From CAZKUN01 sp964555935 (GTDB lineage: Bacteria; Armatimonadota; Zipacnadia; Zipacnadales; VGFC01), in contig CAZKUN010000037.1 of the NCBI GenBank assembly GCA_964555935.1, forward strand, positions 1 through 51,589: 51,589 nt of DNA, read 5' to 3'. The number at the start of each line of letters is the position of its first letter. Within the stretch, counting starts at the first letter, position 1. Shown one piece after another: positions 32,718 to 41,066 of the stretch. The notes below the pieces were generated by a model. The model ran no database searches and was not told where the DNA came from. It saw only the letters and a list, made by a program, of their open reading frames with translations. The translations under genes and the position numbers were made by a program.

Positions 32718-33386
32718 TGAGAGTCAACATGGGCAGGTGGACGACGGGTCTCTTGTCGCTGGTGCTGGTCGCGATGTTGGCGACGGGCGCCATCGCTCAA
32801 GACGCCGCGCTCGTTGTCAAAGCCGGCAAGATCATCCCCCTCGCCGGAGCGCCGATCTCGCCGGGACAGATCCTCGTGCGCGACGGCAAGATCGCTGAGA
32901 TCGGCGCTACCGTGACCGTGCCCGACGGCGCGCAGGTCATCGACGCGCCGGACGCCGTGGTCATCCCCGGCCTGGTCGCCGCCTTCACAACCCTCGCTGA
33001 GCGCGACCGCAACAGTAAAGAATCCGTCACGCCCGAGACCCGCATGGCTGACGGGCTCGATCTCTTCGGCGACTGGCGCGAGCCGCTGTCTGGCGGCGTG
33101 ACCACCATCTATCTCTCGCCGCCCGACCGCCGCCTGGTGCCTGGGCAGGGCGCCGTGGCCAAACTCGGCAGCGGCGGCCCATCCGCGCGCGTGTTGAGTG
33201 GCACTCCAACGCTGCGCATCGTGCTCGGCGAGTGGCCGAAGAACCCGCCGAAGCTCTGGGACCCGCCCCTGCCGCCGACGCCGGACAACCCATCCGCACC
33301 ACCTGAGAGCCAGCTTCCCACCACCCGCATGGGCGAGATCAAGCTTCTGCGCGAGGTGTTCCGCGAAGCCGCCGACGCAACCATCG
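32714..33386 (+). CDS. Amidohydrolase array, member 5: N-terminal part before a scaffold gap
   Basis: The ATG overlaps the preceding stop (ATGA, 32714-32717), with a second ATG immediately after. The signal peptide is about residues 1-29 (ending ATGAIAQDA). The beta-sandwich and first barrel strands follow: VVKAGKIIPLAGAPISPGQI and AVVIPGLVAAFTTL. The HxH is replaced by FTT (32984-32992). A Pro-rich segment, LWDPPLPPTPDNPSAPP, precedes KLLREVFREAADATI, which runs into the gap. The sequence continues after the gap as the rest of member 5 and then member 6 without a stop, so this is the start of a two-domain protein. Confidence 0.87.
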
Positions 33387-33396
33387 NNNNNNNNNN
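33387..33396. other. Scaffold gap (10 N)
   Basis: Ten N of unknown true length inside the member 5 domain, at the position of the helical insertion seen in its paralogues. Confidence 0.98.
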
Positions 33397-34400
33397 ACGG
33401 CGAATCCCTCGTTCGCGTGAAGGCCGACCGCACCGAGGACATCCGAAACGCTCTCGCCCTCGCCGAAGAATTCGGGCTGAAGATTGCCGTCGAGGGCGGC
33501 CGCGAAGCGCATCTGATGGCCGCCAGCCTCGCCCGCCGCAACGTGCCCGTGATCCTCTCATCAACCATCCGCCCTGGCCTCGGCATGGGCGCTGACCTCA
33601 CCGATACCAAGGTCTCCGGCCAGGCCCGCGCCGACAGCGCCGCGATCCTCATTGCCGCCGGCGTGAAGGTCGCCATCGCCACGGACGATACGTCGATCCC
33701 CGAGATCCTGACCGCCGCCGCGTGGGCCGTCGGAAACGGCGCTCCCGTGGACGCCGCGCTTCGGGCGATCACCTCCGATGCCGCTATTATCCTGGGCGTC
33801 GACGCATCCGTCGGCACGCTTGAGGCCGGCAAGGACGCTGATCTGATTATCCTGACCGGCGACCCGTTCGCCACTCAGACGGTCGTGCAGACTACCATCT
33901 CCGACGGACGCGTGGCCTACGAGAGAAGGCCCGACAGTTCTGCCGACACCGCGCTCGCGCCGCTCCGCATTCTTCGCGCGGCGACGGTCGTCACCGGTTC
34001 TGGCGGGCAGATTTCCCCTGGCGAAGTCTGGGTCCGGGGCGGAACCATCGAGCGCGTCGGAGCCCCCGGCGATGCGCCGGCCGACGCGCAGGTCATCGAT
34101 CTCGGCGACCGGGTGGTCATGCCCGGCATGATCGACATGCAATCGCGGCTCGGCCTTCATTGGGAGAGCGAGGAGCCCACCCTCAGCCCGCGAGCCGCCT
34201 CATCGGGTCAGTCCTCCGGTGGACCGAAGCACGTCAGCATCGCCAACGCGATCGATCCCACCGACGACGCCTTCGCCGAGGCGCTGCGTGCGGGCGTGAC
34301 GTCCATCGTCCTAGCGCCGAGCGACGCCGGGCTGTTCTGCGGATCCGTCGCCGTCGTGAAGACGGCTGGCGCGACCATCGACCAACGCATCGTCAAGCCC
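33397..34400 (+). CDS. Amidohydrolase array: C-terminal half of member 5 fused to the N-terminal half of member 6
   Basis: The frame after the gap encodes the second half of a degraded amidohydrolase (ESLVRVKADRTEDIRNA, AHLMAASLARRNVPVIL, AIATDDTSIPEIL with a possible late Asp, and TLEAGKDADLIILTGDPF). It then runs without a stop or start into a second amidohydrolase domain at about 33950 (LRILRAATVVTGSGGQISPG, RVVMPGMIDMQSRLG). The HxH of the second domain is replaced by QSR (34140-34148). The second domain has no signal peptide of its own, so the two form one exported two-domain protein. It ends in a further gap. No late frameshift is needed to explain the fusion. Confidence 0.85.
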
Positions 34401-34410
34401 NNNNNNNNNN
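34401..34410. other. Scaffold gap (10 N)
   Basis: Ten N of unknown true length inside the member 6 domain. Confidence 0.98.
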
Positions 34411-34707
34411 CTCAAGTTCTCTCTGCGCGTCGGCCGCGACCGCCAGGCCCAGCCCTGGGGCGCGCGCGATTTCCTGGATAAGGCCGAGAAGTACGACTCC
34501 GACTGGGCTGAGTTCGACAGTCGCTGGGCTGAGTTCGAACGTAAGTACCAGGACAGCCCTGAAGCCGAGTTGAAGGACATTAAGGAGCCCGCGCGCCCGG
34601 CCCGCAACACCGAGATGGAGATGCTGCGCGCGCTGGTGGCCGAGAATTTGCCGGTCATGGTCTCTGCCGATCGCGCAGACGAGATCACCCAGGCGCTGGA
34701 GGTGTTC
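34411..34707 (+). CDS. Amidohydrolase array, member 6: middle part between two gaps
   Basis: An open frame of 99 codons encodes the helical insertion and the following strand: FLDKAEKYDSDWAEFDSRW, AEFERKYQDSPEAELKDIK, MLRALVAENLPVMVSADRADEI. The block VMVSADRADEI corresponds to the 'HAHRADDI' block of active relatives but has Ser-Ala in place of the His residues. The insertion is rich in Glu, Lys and Trp and is probably a helical hairpin. Confidence 0.85.
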
Positions 34708-34717
34708 NNNNNNNNNN
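34708..34717. other. Scaffold gap (10 N)
   Basis: Ten N of unknown true length. This is the third gap within the fused member 5-6 gene. Confidence 0.98.
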
Positions 34718-35157
34718 GCGAGCGTGGCTATGATGTCATGATCCTCGGCGCGGCCGACGCCTGGCGTCTGACGCCGGAGATGCGCGAGGCCGGCGCCTTT
34801 GCCGCGACGGATCCGGACGTGCTCCAGGACGAGCGCGGTCGGGACATCAACGCGGCGGGCCTCTTGGCCGACGCCGACGTGCCGGTCGCCTTCCAGTCGG
34901 GCGCCACATCGGGAACGCAGTTCCTCCGGGCCACCGCGGCCTACGCGGTCCGGCACGGAATGGATGAGACGGAAGCCATTCGCGCCCTGACCACGCGCCC
35001 AGCCGAGTTCCTGAAACTCGACGGCCGGATAGGTTGTCTTGAACCTGGTCGAGACGCGGACATCGTCGTGCTATCGGGCGACCCGCTCGAGCTGACGAGC
35101 CGCGTCGAACAGGTCTATGTTGACGGCGCGCTGGTCTACGATGCGGCGGCGCAATAG
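34718..35157 (+). CDS. Amidohydrolase array, member 6: C-terminal part
   Basis: This is the end of the fused two-domain gene. It contains YDVMILGAADAWRLTPEMR in place of the His-bearing beta6 block, then AFQSGATSGTQFLRATAAYAV at the late Asp position (no Asp), and the end block GRIGCLEPGRDADIVVLSGDPL. The domain as a whole therefore shows none of the four canonical metal-binding His, nor the Asp, in the visible parts. The TAG stop lies nine bases before the GTG start of member 7. Confidence 0.85.
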
Positions 35158-35166
35158 GAGTCGCGG

Positions 35167-36405
35167 GTGAGAATCCATCCGGATCGCGCAACTTGTCGAG
35201 CGGCGGCATGCCTCGCGATCTGCGCGATCGCCGCTGGCGCGTGGGCTGACGCTCGATACGCGATCCGCGCCGGGAAGATCGTCACTGTCACCCAAGGCAC
35301 GATCAACCATGGCGTGGTTCTCGTCGCGGATGGGATCATCGAGGCGCTCGGAGCCCAAGCTGACATCGACATTCCGGGCGATTACGCGGTCATCGACGCG
35401 ACCGACAAGTGGGTCATGCCCGGGATGATCGAGGTCCACTCGCACTGCGGCGTTCAGGGCGGCCTCAACGACATGGTGGCCCAGACGAATCCGGGCATGC
35501 GCATCGGTGACGGCATCGATCCTGACTCAGAGATCGTGCAGGTAGCGCTCTCGGCGGGCGTGACGACCATCCAGACCTTGCCCGGCAGCGGCACCAATCA
35601 CTCGGGGTTTGGCTGCGCGTTTAAGACCGCCGGCGCGACGAAGGAAGACCGCATCGTCCGCCGTGTGAGTGCCATGAAGATCGCCCAGGCCGACAACCCT
35701 GAGCGCCGGACGGGGGATGTCGGCGCAACGTTGATGGGGATGAGCTGGATCTTGCGCGAGCACATCGATCGGGCCAGAACGTACGACGCGGCGTGGCAGG
35801 CCTTCGAGGCGGGGGAGACGGACACCCCTCCGGAGCGTGACATCGCGCTGGAGCAGATGCGCGGCGTCTTCAGCCTCGGGTTGCCCGTCTTCGTGCACAC
35901 CTGGCAGACGTGGGGTATGACCATGACCGCGCGCATGTTCCACGACGAGTACGGTCTTGCGGTGATCGCCACCCACGCCACGGGCGCCGGGCATCGAACG
36001 GCCGACCAAGTGGCAAGGCGGCAGATCCCAGTCAACGTCGGGCCGCGCGTGGTCGATTTCTACGGCGTGGGAGACGGGCGTTTCCATGGCATCGCCGCTG
36101 AATACGACGCGGCGGGCGTGCAGCCGGTTTCGGTCAACACGGACTCCTTCAACTTCGGCCAGACCTACTTGGCCGTCAAGGCGGCGATGGCCGCGCGGTT
36201 TGGGATGGACGACGCGGCGGCCCTGCGCTCGGTGACGATCGAGCCCGCGCGAGCGCTGCTGTTGGCTGATAGGCTCGGGAGCATCGAGGTCGGCAAGGAC
36301 GCCGATCTCATCATCAAGCAGACCAACATTATCGACCCGACGACGCCGGTCGAGATGGTGTTCGTAGACGGGCAACTCGCCTACGAGTACGAGACGAGAG
36401 GATAG
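35167..36405 (+). CDS. Amidohydrolase array, member 7: apparently active enzyme
   Basis: This 412-residue exported amidohydrolase starts at GTG (35167) with AGGAG six bases upstream, overlapping the preceding stop. The signal sequence is about residues 1-29 (AACLAICAIAAGAWADA). The full ligand set is visible: HSH (35437-35445, MIEVHSHCG), Lys in RRVSAMKIAQAD (beta4, candidate carbamylated or bridging Lys), His in VFVHTWQTW (beta5), His in IATHATGAGH (beta6) and Asp in SVNTDSFNFG (beta8). It is closely similar to member 8, with long identical blocks (MRIGDGIDPDSEI, GVTTIQTLPGSGTNH). The group is imidazolonepropionase/prolidase-like, and the true substrate is unknown. Confidence 0.93.
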   Translation: MRIHPDRATCRAAACLAICAIAAGAWADARYAIRAGKIVTVTQGTINHGVVLVADGIIEALGAQADIDIPGDYAVIDATDKWVMPGMIEVHSHCGVQGGLNDMVAQTNPGMRIGDGIDPDSEIVQVALSAGVTTIQTLPGSGTNHSGFGCAFKTAGATKEDRIVRRVSAMKIAQADNPERRTGDVGATLMGMSWILREHIDRARTYDAAWQAFEAGETDTPPERDIALEQMRGVFSLGLPVFVHTWQTWGMTMTARMFHDEYGLAVIATHATGAGHRTADQVARRQIPVNVGPRVVDFYGVGDGRFHGIAAEYDAAGVQPVSVNTDSFNFGQTYLAVKAAMAARFGMDDAAALRSVTIEPARALLLADRLGSIEVGKDADLIIKQTNIIDPTTPVEMVFVDGQLAYEYETRG

Positions 36406-36409
36406 ACGG

Positions 36410-37648
36410 ATGGGCGGCCCACGACACATCCTAAGCGCATCGAGCATCGGCCTCGCCGTGCTAATGGCTGTTGCCGGCTCTGCGGATGGCAACGGGCGCT
36501 ACGCCATTCGTGCCGGCAAGATTGTCACCGTCACGCAAGGCGTCATCAACAACGGCGTCGTGCTCATCGCCGATGGCAAGATCCAAGCCGTCGGCCCGGC
36601 ATCGGAGATCGACATCCCCAAGGGCCACGAGGTCATTGACGCATCCGACAAGTGGCTTATGCCGGGGATGGTCGAGATTCACTCCCATGCCGGCGCGCAG
36701 GGCGGTCTCAATGACATGGTCTCCCAGACCAATCCCGGCATGCGGATCGGCGACGGCGTCGATCCCGATTCTGAGATCATCACCATGGCCCTGGCCGCGG
36801 GCGTCACGACCATCCAGACCCTCCCGGGCAGCGGCACGAACCACGGCGGCTTCGGCGTCGCCTTCAAGACCGCCGGCAAGACGAAGAAGGACCGAATCGT
36901 CCGCCGCGTGAGCGCCATGAAGATTGCCCAGGCCTACAACCCCGAACGTCCGGGCGGCGACCTTGGCGCAACGCGAATGGGCATGGCCTGGATGTTGCGC
37001 GAGCACTTGGACCGCGCCAAAGCCTACGAAGACGCCTCCGTCGCGCATGAGCGCGGCAAGGGGAAGAAACCCCCGAAGCCCGACATCGCCCTCGAAATGA
37101 CTCGCCCTATCTTCCGCGGCGAGTTGCCCGTGCTGATCCACACGTACGAAACGTGGGGCATGCTGATGACGATGGCGATGCTCGGCGAAAGGTACGGCGC
37201 GCGCGCCACCGCGACCCACTGCGCCTTCAACGGGCACCGGGCTGCTGATACGGTCGGCAAGCTGAACTTCCCCGTCAACATCGGCCCGCGCGTCACCGAC
37301 TTCTACGGCAACGGCGACGCCCGCTTCCGCGGCATGATCCCGACCTACGCCGAGGGGGGCACGACCGAGCTCTCGGTCAACACGGATTCATTCGGCTCCG
37401 GTGGGACGTACCTCGCCGTCAAGGCCGCCATGGCGGCGCGCTTCGGTCTCGATGACAAGCAAGCCATCGATCTGGTCACGATCAACCCCGCCCGCGCAAT
37501 CCTGCTCGACGATCGCGTCGGCAGCATCGAGGTCGGCAAGGACGCCGACCTGGTCATCAAGGCATCGAGCATTCTCGACGCCACCACGCCCGTTGAGATG
37601 GTGTTCGTCGACGGAAGAATCGCCTACACCAGGGAGACGGAGAACTAG
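36410..37648 (+). CDS. Amidohydrolase array, member 8: apparently active enzyme
   Basis: This 412-residue exported amidohydrolase lies four bases after member 7 and is its close duplicate. The signal peptide is about residues 1-22. The ligands are HSH (36680-36688, MVEIHSHAG), Lys in SAMKIAQAY, His in VLIHTYETW, His in ATHCAFNGH and Asp in SVNTDSFGSG. The helical insertion before beta5 is basic (HERGKGKKPPKPD), unlike the acidic insertion in member 1. GAG and GG bases before the ATG form a modest ribosome-binding site. Both 7 and 8 keep NHGG/NHSG-type residues after strand 2 and probably share the reaction but may differ in specificity. Confidence 0.93.
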   Translation: MGGPRHILSASSIGLAVLMAVAGSADGNGRYAIRAGKIVTVTQGVINNGVVLIADGKIQAVGPASEIDIPKGHEVIDASDKWLMPGMVEIHSHAGAQGGLNDMVSQTNPGMRIGDGVDPDSEIITMALAAGVTTIQTLPGSGTNHGGFGVAFKTAGKTKKDRIVRRVSAMKIAQAYNPERPGGDLGATRMGMAWMLREHLDRAKAYEDASVAHERGKGKKPPKPDIALEMTRPIFRGELPVLIHTYETWGMLMTMAMLGERYGARATATHCAFNGHRAADTVGKLNFPVNIGPRVTDFYGNGDARFRGMIPTYAEGGTTELSVNTDSFGSGGTYLAVKAAMAARFGLDDKQAIDLVTINPARAILLDDRVGSIEVGKDADLVIKASSILDATTPVEMVFVDGRIAYTRETEN

Positions 37649-37651
37649 CCC

Positions 37652-38776
37652 ATGCCTAGCGTCCTCCCACGCGGTGCCCTGCTGGCTGGGGTCGTCGCCG
37701 TGATCATCCTAACCTGCGGCGCCTTCGCCCAGCCGATCGCCATCCAGGCCGGCCGGATTGAGACCGCCGCCGGCGAGCCGATAGAGAACGGCGTCATCGT
37801 GATCGAGGGTGGCCGCATCACGGCCATTGGCGCGGATGTCGAGGTGCCCGCCGGCGCGGAAGTGATCGACGCATCCGGCGGAGTGGTCGTGCCCGGGTTC
37901 GTCCACCCGGCCTCAAACCTCGGCCTATCCGCCAGCGGCGGCGCCGCGCACTATCGCGTCGCTGACGAACTCTACGCTCACCAGGACGCCTACAAGCGCG
38001 CCGCGAAGGCAGGCTTCACGACTCTCTGCCTGCGCAACAGCGCGAACGGCATCGGCGGGCAGGCCGCGCTCGTGCGATCCGTGGCGGGCAGCGCGGATGA
38101 CATGCTCCTCTCAGACCGCGGGCCGCTGTCTATCACCTATCGAGCGGATACCGACACAAAGAACGCCATCAAGACCGCCCTCGACAAGGGCAAGGACGGC
38201 AGCGCCGCCGACGAGAAGGTCGCGCCGCTCGTGCACGGCGTCAAGGGCGATGTGCCAGTCCTTGCGTACTGCGGCAGCCCTGGCGATGTGTTGCACTTGC
38301 TGAAGCTGGTCGAGCCGTACAAGTCGATGAATCTCCTGCTCCACTCAAACTCCGCCCAAGTCCACCGCGTCGCGGAGGAACTCGGCGAGAAGGAAGCATC
38401 CGTCGTCGTCCCCGCGACGATCCACTTCGAACGCTACACGCGAAACCGCATCAACGTGCCCCGCTTGTTGGCCGAAGCAGGAGCCAAGCTCGCCTGCATC
38501 CCGGCTAATGTCAACTCGGACACGCTCGATGCCTTCCGCGTGTCGATGGCCGAACTTGTGCGGGCGGGACTCGATCGGGAGACGGCGATTAAGTCCATCA
38601 CCAGCAATCCCGCCGAGATGCTCGGGCTGGACTATCGTCTGGGCACGTTGGCGGTGGGGAAGGACGCGAACCTGGTGATACTGGACGGGGATATCTTCGA
38701 CGCGCGGGCCAACATCCAGCGTGTCTTGCTCGAGGGCGAGACGGTCTACGACGCAACATGGGGTGGGATACGATGA
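37652..38776 (+). CDS. Amidohydrolase array, member 9: metal site lost
   Basis: This 374-residue exported paralogue starts three bases after the preceding stop. The signal peptide is about residues 1-26 (ending CGAFAQPIA). The HxH position reads ASN (37910-37918, FVHPASNLG). LAYCGSPGDVLHL replaces the beta5 His block, LLLHSNSAQVHR keeps a His at beta6, and the late position reads ACIPANVNSDTLD. The helical insertion is very short. The end block is the reduced GLDYRLGTLAVGKDANLVILDGD. It is one of the most divergent members. The stop overlaps the next start as ATGA. Confidence 0.88.
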   Translation: MPSVLPRGALLAGVVAVIILTCGAFAQPIAIQAGRIETAAGEPIENGVIVIEGGRITAIGADVEVPAGAEVIDASGGVVVPGFVHPASNLGLSASGGAAHYRVADELYAHQDAYKRAAKAGFTTLCLRNSANGIGGQAALVRSVAGSADDMLLSDRGPLSITYRADTDTKNAIKTALDKGKDGSAADEKVAPLVHGVKGDVPVLAYCGSPGDVLHLLKLVEPYKSMNLLLHSNSAQVHRVAEELGEKEASVVVPATIHFERYTRNRINVPRLLAEAGAKLACIPANVNSDTLDAFRVSMAELVRAGLDRETAIKSITSNPAEMLGLDYRLGTLAVGKDANLVILDGDIFDARANIQRVLLEGETVYDATWGGIR

Positions 38777-40077
38777 ACCTCGTGAAGCGATCGATCAACC
38801 TGACAGCCGCGCTCTTGACCATCGCGTCAGTCGTTCACGCGGCGGATGAGAAGCCGCTCGTCATCAGCGGCGGCGATATCTACACCATCTCTGATGGCAT
38901 CATCCGTAACGGCACGCTTCTCGTCGAAGACGGGAAGATCTCTCGCATCGGCACGGCGGTCGAGACGCCCGAGGACGCCGAGGTCATCGATGCATCCGGC
39001 AAGATCGTCATGCCGGGCCTCGTGGCGACCAACATGTCCGGCCCCGCGCCGGGCAACTCCAAGAAGATCGCCGACGCCGTCGACCCGCACCACATCGCCG
39101 TCTCATTCGCGCTCGCCTCGGGCATCACCGCCACCTACGTGCAGATCGGCAGAGCCGGAGCCACCGGCGCCGGCGGCACGAATGCCGTGATCAAGATGAC
39201 CGAGGGCGATCTCGGCGGCATGCTCCTCAAGGAGCCGGTCGCGGTCAACGCCTCGTATCCCACCTCGACTCCCAGCACCAAGGACGCGCTGCGCCGCAGC
39301 CTCAAGAGCGCCCGCGACTATCTGCGCGAGAAAGCCCAATACGAGAAAGACAAGGCCGCCGGGAAGAAGGTCGAAGAACCTAAGCCCCCGCGCAACTCGG
39401 AGTCGGCGATCCAGTTGCTTCAGGGCGAGTTGCCCGCGCGTATTGGCGCCTCGTCGGCAAACGACATCCTCGCCGCGCTCGAACTTGTCGATGAGTTTGG
39501 CATCCACCTCATTCTGGATGGCGTCGTCGAGGGATGGACGGTTGCCGAGGAGATGGCCGAACGAAACGTCGACGCCATCATCTCGCCCCGTCGCATCTGG
39601 GGCAAAGACACTGACATCATCGCGCCCTCCGGATCGTCGCCTCAACAGGCCGCGATCCTGAAGCGCGCCGGCGTGCGGTTCGCCATTATTCCCACGTCCG
39701 CCGGCTTTTCGACGGGCGGCGGGTTCGGGGATGACCTGTTCACGTTCCCCTACGAGGCCGCTCACGCCGTGGGGGGTGGGCTTGACGAAGAGACCGCGCT
39801 TGAGGCCATCACCTTGCGCCCGGCGGAGATGTTCGGCGTCGCCGATCGCATCGGCAGCCTCGAGGAAGGTAAGGACGCGGACATCATCATCCTCGATGGC
39901 CACCCTCTGCACTATGGCACGCTTGTCGACTGCACGTTGGTGAATGGCAAGGTGCTCTACGAGAGGTCGAAGTCAACCTACTTCTCGCACATTCGCGCGG
40001 CCCACGCTGAGGAGCAGGCTGACGAGGAGACTGAGGAGGCAGCAGAACCTGAGGAGACAGCTGAAGACGAGCCGTAA
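38773..40077 (+). CDS. Amidohydrolase array, member 10: metal site lost, acidic tail
   Basis: This 434-residue exported paralogue ends the array. The ATG at 38773 overlaps the preceding TGA. The signal peptide is about residues 1-22 (ending SVVHAADEK). The HxH reads NMS (39031-39039, LVATNMSGPAPG). The helical insertion (SARDYLREKAQYEKDKAAGK) is present, ARIGASSANDI replaces the His block, LDGVVEGWTVAEEM has no His at beta6, and AIIPTSAGFSTGGG has no late Asp. The end block GVADRIGSLEEGKDADIIILDGHPL is normal and is followed by a strongly acidic tail (about 25 residues of Glu and Ala). It is very unlikely to bind metals in the standard way. A family 3 hairpin lies nine bases after the stop. 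Confidence 0.9.
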   Translation: MNLVKRSINLTAALLTIASVVHAADEKPLVISGGDIYTISDGIIRNGTLLVEDGKISRIGTAVETPEDAEVIDASGKIVMPGLVATNMSGPAPGNSKKIADAVDPHHIAVSFALASGITATYVQIGRAGATGAGGTNAVIKMTEGDLGGMLLKEPVAVNASYPTSTPSTKDALRRSLKSARDYLREKAQYEKDKAAGKKVEEPKPPRNSESAIQLLQGELPARIGASSANDILAALELVDEFGIHLILDGVVEGWTVAEEMAERNVDAIISPRRIWGKDTDIIAPSGSSPQQAAILKRAGVRFAIIPTSAGFSTGGGFGDDLFTFPYEAAHAVGGGLDEETALEAITLRPAEMFGVADRIGSLEEGKDADIIILDGHPLHYGTLVDCTLVNGKVLYERSKSTYFSHIRAAHAEEQADEETEEAAEPEETAEDEP

Positions 40078-40085
40078 ACGCCTCC

Positions 40086-40109
40086 GTGGGGCAGGCATTC
40101 TTGCCTGCC
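40086..40109 (+). repeat. Hairpin repeat, family 3, copy 2 (possible bidirectional terminator)
   Basis: GCAGGCA-TTCT-TGCCTGC (40091-40108) is a perfect seven-base stem. It lies between the stops of the array and the converging oppF gene, where it could terminate both transcripts. It shares its core with 9742-9768. Confidence 0.8.
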
Positions 40110-40121
40110 GCCGTCCCTCGT

Positions 40122-41066
40122 CTACCCGCCACCCGCTTTGACGAGATGACACGCCGCCTCGCGCGCCTCGCCACACGGCCGGAACCCCGGATCCACCGTC
40201 CTGCACTCATCCATCACATACGGGCAGCGCGGATGGAAGCGGCACCCAGGCGGGATCTCATGTGACTCCGGCAGATCGCCCGTGAGCACGATCCTCTGCC
40301 GCTGCCGAGTCGGGTCCGGCACGGGCACGGCCGACAGTAGAGCCTTCGTGTATGGATGGCGCGGGTCCTCGAAGAGCTGCTCAGTCGCGCCCACCTCCAC
40401 GATCCGCCCCAGGTACATGACCGCCGTTCGGTGGGCGATGTGGCGCACCACGCTCAGGTCGTGCGATATGAACAGATACGCGATCCCGAGCTTCTCCTGG
40501 AGATCCCGCATCAGGTTGACGATCTGCGCTTGCACCGAGACATCCAGCGCGCTCACCGGCTCGTCTGCCACGATAAGTTTCGGCTCGAGTGCGAGCGCTC
40601 GCGCGATCCCGACCCGCTGACGCTGTCCCCCGCTGAGTTCGTGTGGCAAGCGGTCCGCGTCGCCTGGCCGCAGACCCACGAATCCCAGCAGCTCTCGGAC
40701 CCGCTCGCCGATTTCCACTTTCGACCCCAGCCCATGCACGCGCAGGGGCTCGCCGACAGCTTGCCCGACGCGCATGCGTGGATTCAGCGATGAAAATGGA
40801 TCCTGGAACACGATCTGCATCCGCCGCCGCTTCTCGCGCAGCGGCTTTCCGCGCAGGCTCAGCACGTCCACGCCGCTGAATGTCACGCCCCCTGACGTTG
40901 GCTCGATCAGCCGCAGCACGCACCGTCCCGTCGTGCTCTTCCCGCACCCGCTCTCGCCAACGAGCGCCAGCGTCTCGCCCTCGCCGATGCCGAACGTCAC
41001 GCCGTCGACCGCGCGCACGGCGCCAAAGTGCTTCGCTAGATTGGTGACCTCGAGGAGTCGCGTCAC
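40122..41066 (-). CDS. oppF: Oligopeptide ABC transporter ATP-binding protein OppF/DppF
   Basis: This 314-residue cytoplasmic ATPase has Walker A GESGCGKST (about residues 38-46), Q-loop IVFQDPFSSLNP, signature LSGGQRQRVGIARAL and Walker B LIVADEPVSALD, followed by the switch His in FISHDLSVVRHIAH. The C-terminal oligopeptide-specific domain carries CRFHPRCPYVMDEC with its Cys cluster. It starts at a GTG that overlaps the TGA of oppD as GTGA. It works as a heterodimer with OppD to drive import through OppB/C. It is the last gene of the operon and converges with the amidohydrolase array. Confidence 0.96.
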   Translation of the reverse strand: MTRLLEVTNLAKHFGAVRAVDGVTFGIGEGETLALVGESGCGKSTTGRCVLRLIEPTSGGVTFSGVDVLSLRGKPLREKRRRMQIVFQDPFSSLNPRMRVGQAVGEPLRVHGLGSKVEIGERVRELLGFVGLRPGDADRLPHELSGGQRQRVGIARALALEPKLIVADEPVSALDVSVQAQIVNLMRDLQEKLGIAYLFISHDLSVVRHIAHRTAVMYLGRIVEVGATEQLFEDPRHPYTKALLSAVPVPDPTRQRQRIVLTGDLPESHEIPPGCRFHPRCPYVMDECRTVDPGFRPCGEAREAACHLVKAGGG

